From Blepharisma japonicum (Eukaryota > Ciliophora > Heterotrichea > Heterotrichida > Blepharismidae), in assembly GCA_949751835.1 (NCBI GenBank), contig CATKHK010000038.1:186001-250000 (forward strand): a stretch of 64,000 bases of DNA, given 5' to 3'. Below the pieces are notes generated by a model, which saw only the letters and a list, made by a program, of their open reading frames with translations, was not told the DNA's origin and did no database searches. This document shows positions 48,512 to 61,140 of the stretch, piece after piece (position 1 is the first letter of the stretch; each line of letters opens with the position of its first letter). The translations under genes and the position numbers were made by a program.

Positions 48512-49912
48512 ATGTCTTCTCCTTTGTTAGAAGCAGATCAAGAAAAATTTGACAATAAGACTGTCTGAAAAATCGGAATAACCGTCGCTATGGGCTCTTT
48601 CATTTCAGGTATGAACCTCGGAGTCTATAATTCAGCACCAGATAACATTTCTGCTACCTTGGATTGGGGTAGCAACAAAGATTACTTTATTCCAACGATG
48701 AATGCTATGATGCATTTCGGCGCTACGTTTGGAGCTCTCAGTGCAGGCCCATTGGCAACTAAAAAAGGTCGTCGTCAAGCTATATTGATTTTGGATATAA
48801 TTACAATAATTGCTTCAGCCTTCTTTTTGATTCCATTCACCCCAACTTTTGCTATAGGCAGATTTCTCTCTGGCTTTATTGCAGGAGGCTTCTGTGTGCT
48901 ATCTCCTTTATTTATCTTTGAATTCGCCCCAGTCTCCATTAGTGGAAGAATTGGTTCTCTGATACAGCTTAACATTACGCTCGGGATTGTCTTTATGTAC
49001 GCATTAGCATTGCCATTACCAACAGGAGGCTATAAAAGTAATGACTTGAATTACTGGTGGATGTTTATGTTTGCTTTACAATCAGTCTTTGCCTTATTCC
49101 AGCTCTTTTTAATGCTGATGAAGTTTAAGTATGACACTCCTGTGTGGCTTTTAGAACAAAATAGAAGAGAAGAGGCAGAAAGAAGCCTAAGACAATACTA
49201 CGACGACCAAAGCGCAGCATCTGCACTGGTAAGATTAGAAAAAAGCATACAAAAATCAAAAGAAGAAGCAGGCGAAAGCAGCTATGCTGATTTATTATGC
49301 TGCAGAAAAGGGCATTCTAAAAGCTTTAGAATTGGGATAATGCTGAATTTTATACAGCAATGGTGTGGAATTAATGCAATTTTAGGGTATTCGACAAGCA
49401 TTTTTAGTGAATTTGGAAGCGAGTTTGTCGCTAGAGTTTTTACTGTGCTGATTGGGCTTGTAAATATGGGTGCTACGCTGATTTTGTTCCCAGCTGTTAA
49501 TAAATACGGAAGAAAACCTATGCTTTGGATTGGAAGCTTAGGAATGGCTGCATGCTTAATTTTTGATGGGATTTTTTCAGGACCAGTTGATGCCACAGTA
49601 GGTCCTCCACTGGCTTTTATTTTAATTTATATCGTTTTCTTTGAAACTTCTGCTGGGCCGCTGTGCTGGATTGTGTGTGGAGAAATTTTAGCACCTAAAG
49701 CTATGAGTATTTGCCTTGGAATGAACTGGGCTTCAGCTACAGCTGTGGTCTTCTTATTCCCGATTATGGTTAATGCATTTTCAATGACTTATACGTTTTT
49801 CTTTTATGCAGGAATTTGCTTAATAAGTGTTCCTTATTTGTGGTTTGACTTGATTGAGACTAAAGGAAGAGATAAGCAGGATTTGAAAACAGAGTTTTCT
49901 AAGCTTAGATAA
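48512..49912 (+). CDS. Sugar transporter, major facilitator superfamily, copy 3
   Basis: 466 residues, ATG 48512 (MSSPLLEADQEKFDNKTV) to TAA. One TGA (TVWKIGITV) is Trp. All family marks are present: GPLATKKGRRQAI, GRFLSGFIAGG, NFIQQWCGINAILGYS, NKYGRKPML, SAGPLCWIVCGEI and ETKGRDKQ at the end. It is closer to copy 1 than to copy 2 in spans 7 and 10. The N-terminal cytoplasmic dozen residues differ most among the three, which is where regulation or sorting signals could differ. It is last of the triplet; the PAS/membrane array starts 930 bases downstream on the same strand. Confidence 0.88.
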
Positions 49913-50844
49913 GTATTTAATACTAAATTCGATTAAGAATTTTTTGATAGTATAATTTATAATAAAAATATAAGCAAACTTAAAATAAGATATAATAAGA
50001 AAAAAGTTTATGCAAAAGTTAATTTTCGTATCCCTTTACTTCTAAGTGCTAATTAAATTAAATAAATAAGCTCATTGAGGCTCATTCTTCTACTATTCTG
50101 CTTTAGACTAATAATAAAAAGCACTAATATTAATATCAAAATTTGATAAACGACTTTTGGAAAGACTCAGTCAAACTCAAGTTAGCTAGATAGCAAAATA
50201 ATAATTTATAAAATATTTTTGTTTGCAATTTGTATAAAATGTTTATATTTTTAGAAGTATGAATAGGCTTCGTTTCAAAAATAGAAAAACCTGATTTCAT
50301 CCGAGATAAAGCCCTTTTATCTATAATTAAGGTTAAAATCATTATTAGAGTACTCTCCATTTCATAAAATATTATTTTATTGAAGAATTTTTGGGTGCTC
50401 CATTTCATAATATTTCCATACCTATCTTAGCTTTGCAATCTAAAAGTTATTTGCAAGCCTTTGAATTTATAATACATAAACAAATAAAATAAGCAAATAA
50501 GCAAATATGCAAGACTATGACTAGTTATATTTATATAATAGTTTACTTATACAATTGCAATGCTGAAAGCACTTTTAGATGAGCTAATTTTTGGTATTTA
50601 GGACATTGCTTTGAAAAGATCTTAAATACAAAATATGCAAAGTTAATTGAACTTAAATTAGAATAATCCATTTATATTTTTTGTATTTAATAAATATTTT
50701 CATTTGTGAGGCTATTATAATTCATTTACCTCAAATCCAGATTTCCAACTACTTTTATTTGAGAAGCAAATAAAAGATTCTAAAAAATGTTTGTTTATTT
50801 ATTAAATTAGATTTATAAAAAGAACTTTATTTTTTTTAGCTATA
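49913..50844. other. Spacer between the transporter triplet and the plus-strand PAS array
   Basis: 930 AT-rich bases. A reverse-strand frame (50130-50408, 92 residues) is open but noise-like in composition. The block TTTTTTGTATTTAATAA near 50680 recurs before copy 6 (near 56025) and may belong to the family's promoter region. Confidence 0.45.
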
Positions 50845-53800
50845 ATGTTAGCAACTGGCATCCATGAGCCCTTTTCGTCAAGAAATTACAGAAAAAGGAA
50901 TGCTCTGAAAAATTCAATATTCGAGATATACCGTAAATTATACCATCAGAAAGCCTTAGAAGAAAAATCAATTTTCAAGCTAAAAGCTACACAAACGATA
51001 TTAGGCATACTTTGGAGTTTTCAAATAATTAGTTGCTTATCAATTCCAAATCTCTCAATCAAACATTGAGAAGAGCATGCAATAATGTGAAAAATCATTG
51101 GGTATTTTAGACTTGATAATATATGCTCAGAATTTGGGGCAATTAATGAATGCTTGTATATATCACTTTCAATTACTTTTTTACTTGGTGCAAGCATTAT
51201 CTGTCTTGCAATCAGCATTTATTTTTCTATAAGTAATTCAAGATTATATAGCATATATCGATGAGCTTTCAATTTTTGAATATACATTGTTTTAATACCT
51301 TCTGTGGCTCTATATACCATTTTTTTGAAATATAGCATTTGGCCTCAAAAATATATATCAGAATATAAAAATAATAATCACATAGAAGATTTTAAAATAA
51401 ATGCTGGATTGCAATTTGCAATAATTTTAGCATTAGTTATAGATTTTCCTCTGCTTTATTTTTATACGCAATTTTCAAGTGAAATCAGACATTCTAAAAG
51501 CAGTAAAACAATAAAAGCAAAGGCTCATTCAAAAATTGACAGTCATATAGCGATTTTTACTTATTTTTCGCCAATGTTTTATGCTCTGCTTTGTGAAAAT
51601 TATATTATTTATTTGCAATTATTTTTTATGATTTTTTCAATAATTTTAGTGATAGAAGCTGAGATATATTTACCATATTTTTCTCTTTATGGCAATTTAA
51701 TACAAATTTTTCAGCTTTTCACAGTTGCCTTAACTTCATTTGGATTTGTTTTAGGATATTTAATGGATAATTGGCTAGTTATTATTTTTATCGTAATTTT
51801 TTTGGGACCATTATCAGCCCTTTTTGTGTTGCAATTTACTATAAAACTTCAAATAAGCATAAATGCAGAGTTTTCTAAAAATACAAAAGAAATAAGTTCT
51901 AAGTACGATCTCGAGAAAAGACTAAGATATCAATTGTGCTTAAATGATACCGATCATAAAAAAGAGATAATCCGTATTTTTGAGAAATTTTTTATAAAAA
52001 ATAGTTCTCAAAGAGATAAGCTTCAAATAATTTGAGTCGCAAACTACTGCTTATTTACTCTCAAAGATGAGCACTTAGCAAAAGTTAAATTAAGCAAAAC
52101 CAAAGCAATAAAAAGTTGAAACTTAGAAGCTGAATTTCAAGAATACTTATGCAATAAAAATATCAATGAATCTCCATCCAATGAAAGCTTAAAATTTTTA
52201 AATTATTTTCAACAATTAAATAGGATAAAAAAGAAAGATTCAAAGTTATGCGTGTATTTATTGAAGTTTTGAGAAGATTTAACTTCATCTAAGCCTAATC
52301 TTAAAAGATTGATAAATAGACTGGAATGAATCGACAAAAACATTTCATTCCTTGGCGATCAATATAAGCAGCTAACTTTGGAATTTTTAGATTCTCGAGA
52401 GTGCTTGGCACTTTATGCTTCATATACAAGAGATATTATTTATGATTATGAAAAATCAAATTTACTAGAAATTAAATTAAAAGGATTGAATAGCCAATAC
52501 CTTACAAACACTAATTTAAAAAGCATCAGCTTTTTGAATGATTTTCGTGGTATTTTAATAATATCTGCTGAGTCCAAAAGCTTTGGTTCTATTTTATTTT
52601 CAAATCCAAAAGCTGCTGAAATTATGAAAACTTCTATTGGTAACTTAGAAGAGAGCAATATTATGAATTTTATTCATCATTATTACTGACATAGTATAAA
52701 AGAAGAGATTCAAAGGATTATTCATTATGGCTCGAATTCGGAAATTGATTTGAGTAAAGGATTCTTTTTGAATACTCCTCAAAAATATTTAATAGAGTGT
52801 ACAGGAAAAGCAATAATCACTTCGATTGATAATAATCTTGCTTTAATATTAAACTTTGAACTAAAAAAAGCCAATTATGAAACAGCACTTTTAACAGAAG
52901 CAGGAGAAATTGCGTGCTGCTCAGAAAATTTTGACAAATTTTCTGGAAAATATAATGAAAATTTGGTTGGCTACAACATTAAGGATTTATTTTCTGAAGC
53001 AGAAATTTATAAATCGGCTTTGATTTTCTATTTAGAGAGCAAAGAAACAATTTTGGTGATGTCTTATATATATATTTCCAAATTAAAGGTTTTTTATGCT
53101 ATGCTCATAAGTCACCATGAGGAAATTCAAAAATGGAAAAATAAAAATTATGAATATAATAACGAAGAAAGAGAAATAAATGATAAATATTTATTAAGCC
53201 CAGATTGCTACAATAAAGGATTCTATAAAACCTGAAATTTATTAAATAAAAAATACATTAATTCAGAAAATGAATTAATTCCACAAAATCCTTCAGAACC
53301 TTCAGAAACCTTTGAGAAAAATTCTTTAAGCAAGTCATCAGATGCAAAATCTCAAATTCCAAGCCAAAAAAAGTTTTTCGCAATGCTAGCAACTTCTTCT
53401 AGGTCAATCAATATTTTGCATTTTGCCTTTATTTTATCAGTAATTCCTATACAGGTTATAGCTGTTTTAACCACAAATATTATTGTTCTCTTTTATGCTT
53501 TTTCATATATCGATTTTATAAAAAATATGGATTTTCCTATGGCTCTAGCTAAAGCAGAATCTAGGTTACAAATTGCTTCTTATAATGCACAGCTACTATG
53601 AGAAATCACTTCTTTTGAAGCTCCAGCTTGGTATCAGGATTTAATAATTGCATGAGATGAACTACCAGGATGTATAGATGCTTTAAGAGATATCTATATG
53701 TATATTGCTAGTAATTTACCAAAATGAAACTATTGTTCAAGTAAAACAATTTTGACTGATAAGCACATAAGTGTATGAGACTCAGGCAATATAAAAAAAG

Positions 53801-54963
53801 CAAGTTTATTGGATTTGCTCTCACAATCTACTCAGCTTGTAATTATCATGTAGGGATATAGCATTATCAGTAAATATAATATCTCTGATTACACTTATGA
53901 GGTTAGGTTTTTGAAGATGAATGGCTATGGGTATGGATTTCAATATATTAATCGCTCATTATACGAAGTAATGGATTGTCAAAGGCTACTAATGCATGAT
54001 TTTAAGTCAGAAGTGTTTATTCTACTTATATTGGGGATAGGAGTTCTTGGTTTATGTTTTTGTGCGATGATTCCATTTTGTTATTCTGTTATTAAAATTG
54101 AAAATGATTTTTGGTATAATTTGAGAAAAAAAGCATTTCAGAATTATTCAGAAATGAAACAGACACTTTTAGAAAGGCTCAAAAGCGTTCATGATAATTC
54201 TGAGATTCATTCCAGCAATCGAAACCCGTCCAAGAAAATATTCAACTTCAAGAATTATTGAAAATATATATGAAGAATTTGTATATATTTTATTGTTGTT
54301 GCAGCATTTTCTTTAATTAATATCACATATCTCTATGAAAATTGCATAAATTATTTAGCCTATAGACCAGAGGTACTTCGAGAAATCATTCGTACAAAGA
54401 TTTTTTTAAATACTCTTGCAATCTCAGGATCAGATATACAAGATAATATTGCAGGCGTCCCTTTGAATTATTTAGTTGATCTGCATACTTATGCAAATAG
54501 CTCAAAGATTTTCCAAGACTCCATGATAGCGCTTAGAGATTCGAGATTAATATTAAGAAATCCCAAATATTCGCCAATTTTATCAAGTAATTTCAAAAAA
54601 TTGTATTATGAAAATGATAGCCAGCTACATACGCATTATTTAGACTATGGCGCATATGCGGATGAGACAGAATTAATAAATGGTGGCTACGTTATTGCAA
54701 ATTTAAATATAACTAATGATGACTGAAGAAAATGATACTACAACTTGACACTTTTTAGAAATAATTATGATAAATATGCTGATGATGTAGATAATTATTC
54801 TCAAAGCGTTATTGATGACCAAGTAAAGATTATTGTTGAAGCATTTTCTGTTTTTGTGCTAGCCTCTATTATGATATATTTTATACTTTTTTTCATATTT
54901 TTCAAGAAAGAAAAGAAATATTTGCAAAAAATCAATGCGATGATGAATATTATGCCAGTGTAG
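50845..54963 (+). CDS. PAS-domain multi-membrane protein, copy 5
   Basis: ATG 50845 (MLATGIHEPFSSRNYRKRN) to TAG 54961-54963, with 15-nt introns at 53440-53454 (GTAATTCCTATACAG) and 53839-53853 (GTAATTATCATGTAG); 1,362 residues. Intron 1 has no stop and keeps phase, so it would read through if unspliced; its position identifies it. The first membrane block contains SEIRHSKSSKTIKAKAHSK and a long FTYFSPMFYAL span. The PAS-like core reads GILIISAESKSFGSILFSN and the second unit ALLTEAGEIACCSENFDKF. The tail has RNPKYSPILSSNFKKLYYE, shared with copies 6 and 7, where the minus-array copies have a related but distinct form. It is first of the plus-strand array. Confidence 0.8.
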
Positions 54964-55444
54964 GATTATAAATTTGCGAAAGATGTGAATAATAATTTAT
55001 TCTAAATAGCTTTCTATTTTTAACCTAATTAGAATAAGTCAATATAAGGAATTTTTTTTGAAAAATGGATATTTGTTAAATTCAAAAATATAATTAATTG
55101 ATCTAATTAAGCGTTTTCTTAATTTAAATTGATTTGGTAGTTAAGCTCTTCAAAATCAAGTCTTAACACTTAGAAAGAGTTTTGTATATTTGCATATAAA
55201 GCCTTATTGGCAGCTCTCAACACGTAAATAGCTCTTATATTTTTAAACTTGCTAATTTTTGATAAATTATCATTTATTTCTCTTTTAGGCATCAAAATGG
55301 CTAACTGCTCACAACTAAATGCCTATTCTTCAGTCTTCTGGCTGGGAAATAGCGAACTGGTTGTGACCAGTCCTTAAGTTTACTGAATCCAAAAAGCTCA
55401 ACAAGCTTTTAGAAATATAATAAAACTAATTATAGGTTTCATTG

Positions 55445-55535
55445 TAATAAGTATGCTTAAATTATTATATCATTTATAAATTATTTCAAGGTGAAGAAAT
55501 ATTTGGAGCAATGATGAAAATTATGCCAATAAAAT
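55445..55535 (+). pseudogene. Relic of a PAS/membrane gene tail
   Basis: Bases resemble the last 90 bases of copies 5 and 6: ATTTCAAGGTGAAGAAATATTTG corresponds to the FFKKEKKYL codons, and a block ATGATGAAAATTATGCCA corresponds to MMNIMP, with a short deletion between them that breaks the frame. The sequence before it is hydrophobic when translated but carries stops. Nothing else of the gene is recognisable. Confidence 0.5.
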
Positions 55536-55916
55536 AAATTAAAATTAAATGCGCAATTAATAATAATTTACTTTTCAATAAAAATTCTTATATTTCCTGA
55601 GAAAGACAGAAGAAAGATAGAATTTCGCATTTCGAAAATTATTTATACTATTTTAGATCGCATTTATTTGTTATAAAAAAATAGATTATAAAAGAATTAT
55701 TTTGATAAAGTAGAGCAGCACTTGTCCTATCAATAATTCTTTAACCTTTCTCCATATTATTTAGTCAAATAAGTCGTTGAGCCCAGAAAGCCTACTCGCA
55801 ATGCTTAAATCTTCTATATTGATAATTATGTCAAAGGCAAAAAATATGAATTATATATATTTTTTAGGTTATTTTGAGTATATTCACATTAAGAAATTTA
55901 ATAAATCAAAGGTAAA

Positions 55917-55945
55917 AATCCCTTTCTGAGCAGCAAAAAGGGATT
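55917..55945. repeat. 9-bp hairpin 220 bases before copy 6
   Basis: AATCCCTTT at 55917-55925 and AAAGGGATT at 55937-55945 are perfect complements around an 11-base loop CTGAGCAGCAA. Confidence 0.5.
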
Positions 55946-56166
55946 ATGAGAGCTTTAATTTTGGGGTGATCTTTAGCCTTAATCACTTATAAATAAGCAA
56001 TTTATAATTAGATTAATTCATTATGTTTTTTGTATTTAATAAGTTTACTTCATTAAACTAATATGCTGATTTTATTTTATATAAAAAAGGAATAAAGATC
56101 CAAATACATAATTTTGCTTTAAAGTTATAATTAAAAAAAAATTTACTGTTATTTATTTCTTCCAAA

Positions 56167-59100
56167 ATGTTTGCTCTTAAGGTTGATATGCATGAGCCCT
56201 TTTATTCTAGACGAATAATTGAAAGGAATGCACTGAAAAATTTGATATTCGAAGTATACTGCCAATTATATCATAAAAAGAAATTAGAAGGAAAATCAAG
56301 TTTTAGATTAAAAATAACAGAAGCGGCATCAAGTATAGTTTGATGTCTTCAAGTGCTGAGTTTTTTATGGACTCCAAATCTCTCAATCGCAAATTGAAAA
56401 GAAAATATGACTATATGAAATGCGATTGGGTATTTTAGACTTGATAATGCATGCTATGAATTCGGGATTATCAATGAATGCCTCTATTTATCAATTACTA
56501 TTACTTATATGCTTTTTATAGGTTTTATTTGCTTAGCTATCAGTATTTATTTTTCTTTAACTATACCAACACTATTTGGTGCATTTAAATCAATTTTCAA
56601 CTTTTGGCAAATTGTTTTTTTAATACCCTCTATAACTTTATGCTCGATTTTTTTAAAATATAGCATTTTGCCTCAAAACTATATTTCAGAGTATAAAAAT
56701 AGCAATCATTTAGAAGGCTTTAAAATTAGTGCTTCATCAGAAGTTGCAATAATTTTAGCGTTGGCAATAGATTTTATTTTGTTTTATTTTTATACTCAAT
56801 TTTCAAGTGAAATAAGGCATTCTCAAAGTCGTAAAGCTATAAAAGCAAAAGCCCACTCAAAAGTCGATAGTCACATAGTAATTTTTACTTATTTTTTGCC
56901 AGTACTTTATGCATTTTGTAATGAAAATTATATGATTTATTTCCAATCTTTTATGATGATTATTTCAGTCATTATACTGAGAGAATGCGAGATGTTCTTG
57001 CCTTTTTTTTCTCTTTATTGTAATTTGGAACAAACTCTAAAAGTTTTCACTATTTTTTTGGCTTCTTTTGGGTTTGCTTTAGGATACGCAGTAGATAATT
57101 CTTTGATAATTATTTTTATCATGGCTGTTTTATGACCTATTTGTGCTATTTTTGTCATACAATTTATTATAAAGCTCTATATAAATAATAATAATGATGC
57201 TCCTAGGGATTTAAAAGAAATAAAAAACAAATATCAATTAGAGAAAAAACTAAGATATTGATTGTGCTGGAAGGACACTGATCACAAAAATGAGATAATT
57301 CGTGCCTTTGAAAAATTTTACATCAAAAACAGTCCTCAGAGGGATAAACTCCAAATTATTTGAGTCGCAAATTACTGCTTATTTACTCTTAAGGATGGAC
57401 CCTTAGCAAAAGTCAAACTCACAAAAATAAAAACTATTTCGAGCTGAAATTTAGAAGCTGATTTCCAAGAATATTTATGCAATAAAAATATCAATGAATC
57501 TTCATCAAATGAAAGCTTATTATTTTTAAATTATTTCCAGCAATTAAATAGGATTAAAAAGAAAGATTCAAAATTATGCATCCATTTATTAAAATTTTGA
57601 GAAGAGTTAATTTCATGTAAGCCTGATCTTAAAAGATTAACTAATAGGTTGAAATGAATTGACAAAAATATTTTATTTCTTAATAATCACTACAAAAAAT
57701 TATCAGAGGAATTTTTGGATTCTCAAGAGTGCTTAACGCTTTTTACTTCATATACAAGAGATATTATTTATGATTATGAAAAATCGAATTTATTAGAAAT
57801 TAAATTAAAAGGATTGAACAATATTAATTTTGTGAATCCGGAATTTACAAAATGCAGCTTTTTCAATAATTCTCGTGGTATTTTGATTATATCTGGCGAA
57901 CCTGATAATTTTGGTAGAATTTTATTTTCAAATCAGAGAGCTGCTGAAATTATAAAAACTTCTGTTGATAACTTAGAAGAGAGTAATATAATGGATTTTA
58001 TTCATCATTATTACTGTGAAAGTCTAAAAAAGCAAGCTATGTGGCTTATTTATTATGGATCGAGCTCTGAAATCGATTTAAGCAAAGGATTCTTTGTGAA
58101 TATCCCAGGAAAATATTTAATAGAGTGCACAGGAAAAGCAATAATAACTTCTATTGATAATTATCTTGCTTTTATATTAAATTTTGAGTCAAAGAATACC
58201 ACGTGCCAGACAGCACTTTTAACAGAAACCGGAGAGATTTTATGCTATTCAGAACATTTTTCTGAATTCGCTAGAAAATATAATGGAAATTTGATAGGCT
58301 ACAATATTAAGGATTTATTTTCTGAAGCAAAAATTAATGAAAAGAAATGAATTTTACACTTACAGAATAAAGAAGCAATTTTAACTATGTGCTGCAAAGA
58401 AATTTATAAATTAAAGATATTTTATGCTACACTTGCAAATGATTATGAAAATATTCAAAAAGGAAAAAATAGCCAATGTGACGCAGACAAAGGAGAACTA
58501 ATATATAAAGATCTTTTAAGCCCAGATGGATACATAGAGAAATCCTACAGAAGTTATCAGATGTCTGATGAAAAATATATAAATTCAGAAATTGAACTAA
58601 TTCATTCATTTTCAGATGAACCTTCAGAAATTATCGAAAAAAATTCTCTAAGCAACTCATCAGATGCAAAGTCTCAAATTCCAAACCAAAAAAAATTTTT
58701 CAGAATGCTGGAAATTTCTTCTAGGTCAATAAACATACTGCACCTTGCCTTCATTTTATCAGTAAATCTTACATAGATGCTAGCTGTTTTAAGCACAAAT
58801 ATTGTTGTTCTTTTTCATGCTTTTTCATATATTGACTTTATAAAAAATATGGATCTTCCAATGGCCATAGCTAAAGCAGAGTCAAGATTGCAAATTGCTG
58901 CTTATAATTCGCAATTACTCTTAGAATTGGCATATATAAATGATCCTAATTGGTATCAAGATTTATTATTTGCATGAGAGGGGTTGCCAGGTTACATAAA
59001 TGACGTTAGAGATATTTATATCAATATTGTTACTAATTTATCAAAATGAAACTATTGTTCAAGTAAATCAATTTTGACTGATAAGCGCATTAATGTATGA

Positions 59101-60288
59101 GAAAATGGCAATATAAAAACAATGAGCTTATTGGACACACTTTCCCAATCTACTCGATTTGTAATGTTAATATAGGGATATGACATAATAAGAAAGTATA
59201 AGAGCTCTGAAGATTATACAAATGAAGTTAAATTTTTGAAAATGGTTGGATATGGGTATGGATATCAATATTGTAATAATTCGCTATATGAAATAATTGA
59301 TTGCCAAAAATCATTAATGCTTGATTTTAAATCAGAAATGTTTATTCTCCTGATATTAGGAATAGGAGTTCTTTTTTTGTGCTTTTTGGCAATGATCCCA
59401 TTTTGCTATTCTGTAATTAAAATTGAAAACAATCTTTGAAAAAATCTGAGGAAAAAAGCATCTCAAAATTTCTCAGAAATGAAACAGTCACTTTTAGAAA
59501 GGCTGGCAAATGTCCATTTTCAGCCTGAAATTCTTTCTTACAATAAAAATCCGTCTAATGCAATATTCTCCTTCAAAAATTATTGAAAATATTTATGAAG
59601 AATTTTCACATACTTTATAGTCGTTATAGCATTTTCTTTAATTAATATCACTTACCTCTATGAAAATTGCATTAATTATTTAGCCTATAGACCTGAGGTG
59701 CTTCGAGAGATTATTCGTACTAAAATTTATATAAATACTCTCGCTGTTTCTGCATCAGATATGCAAGATAATATTGCAGGAATTCCATTGAATTATTTTT
59801 TCGACATACATAATTATGCAAATAGTCAAACGATTTTCGAAAAATCTATTTCAGCGCTCAGAGATTCAAGATTAGTATTAAGAAATCCGAAATACTCACC
59901 AATTTTATCAAGTGATTTTAAAAAATTGTATTATGAAGGTGATAGTCAGCCATATACACATTATTTAGATTATGGTGCATATGTAGCTGAAGAAGAGCAA
60001 ATAGATTATGGTTACATTATTGCAAATTTAAACGTCACTAATGATGCATGAAGGTGATGATATTATAATATGACATTTTTTAGAGCAAATTATGATAAAT
60101 ATGTTGAAGAAATCGATAGTTATTCTCAGAGGGTGATTGAGGATCAAGTAAGTATTATTGTTGTAGCATTTTCTATTTTTGTTGCAATTTCGATTATGAT
60201 ATATTTTATGCTTTATTTTGTATTTTTCAAGAACGAGAAGAAATATCTGCAGAAAATCAATTCGATGACGAGCATTATGCCAGTATAG
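56167..60288 (+). CDS. PAS-domain multi-membrane protein, copy 6
   Basis: ATG 56167 (MFALKVDMHEPFYSRR) to TAG 60286-60288, with 15-nt introns at 58762-58776 (GTAAATCTTACATAG) and 59161-59175 (GTAATGTTAATATAG); 1,363 residues. The first membrane block has SEIRHSQSRKAIKAKAHSK. The PAS-like core is at about 57850-58020 on the DNA (GILIISGEPDNFGRILFSN) and the second unit reads ALLTETGEILCYSEHFSEF. Between the PAS part and intron 1 lies a polar, probably flexible linker. In-frame TGA-Trp codons are frequent. Copy 7 shares the N-terminal start and the second PAS-like unit almost exactly, so copies 6 and 7 look like the younger pair of this array. Confidence 0.8.
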
Positions 60289-61140
60289 GCAAATTTTGCA
60301 AGTCATAAAATAGTTTTATAAATAAATATCCTTATTAATCTTGAAGAAAAATATGAAAAGTTAAAATTTTTCCTAGGTGATTAGATAGATAAATTTTTTT
60401 TATTTTAACCTAAATTTTTAATTATTAATATAAGAAAGAAATATTTTAAGATCTTACCTTTTAATCATTCATTAATCCTTCTATCCTATTATTTAAGCCT
60501 AAAAATTAGAAAGGGGTGCCAGGTCTAATGATTACTGAAGACATTTGTTTAAAATTTTAAATTAGTATATCATTTGTGTCAAAGTCTCACACTACCAAAA
60601 CAATTTCGAATAAATTTTCAATATGAATTGTTCCAATGTCAATGGTGCACGATTATTTATTATGGAGCCAACAAAATCTTCTGATTTATCCATAATCGAA
60701 GAGTCATTAAGAAAACTTTCGAGAAGACAAACACAATATACATAATTAATCTGAAATACTCAAATCTATTTTATTAACATCAATTCTATTATGATAAATC
60801 TTATAGCTTTCCAAAAAATAAAATATAAAAAACACAAATTTAAAAAAATATTTATTATATTTAATTAATTTTTAATAATTTGTTTTTTAAGATTTTTTAA
60901 AGTTTCAAAGGTGAACCGTTTTTGAGCAACTAAGAAGTAGCGGTTCGGCATATCATTTAAAATTAATTAATATTTAAGCAGATCTATCCATTATTTTCTT
61001 TTGCAATTAATAAAGAGTACCATTTATAAGGTATATAATAATTGAATTATACCAAAAGTAATTAAAGTTATTTTGATTTATATAAAAGGTGATTATTTTA
61101 GATTAATAAAAATAAATTTTTGCTGCTACTTATTTCCATA
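60289..61140. other. Spacer between copies 6 and 7
   Basis: 850 AT-rich bases. A 40-residue frame (60623-60745, ATG to TAA) has plausible composition (EESLRKLSRRQTQY) but no support as a gene. A 6-bp hairpin, GAACCG (60913-60918) with CGGTTC (60941-60946), lies about 195 bases before the copy 7 start. The GC-richer patch around it stands out from its surroundings. Confidence 0.45.

Larger units (their letters stand above)
54964..56166. other. Spacer between copies 5 and 6 with gene scraps
   Basis: 1.2 kb. It holds a probable family tail relic (55445-55535), an open stretch at about 55268-55376 with protein-like sequence (NAYSSVFWLGNSELVV) ending in TAA and overlapping a 6-bp hairpin (ACTGGT..ACCAGT, 55356-55371), and a 9-bp hairpin at 55917-55945. 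The 3' part should contain the promoter of copy 6. Confidence 0.45.

Noticed and set aside
50130-50408. Reverse-strand 92-residue frame before copy 5.
   Set aside because: It has an ATG but low-complexity Ile/Lys/Leu/Phe composition and no homology seen; frames of this length are expected with only two stops in use.
55268-55430. Possible kelch-like scrap in the spacer after copy 5.
   Set aside because: It is too short, with an in-frame TAA, to assign to a family; mentioned only as part of the spacer.
60623-60745. 40-residue ATG-to-TAA frame between copies 6 and 7.
   Set aside because: The composition is plausible, but it is short, unsupported and lies in a decaying spacer.
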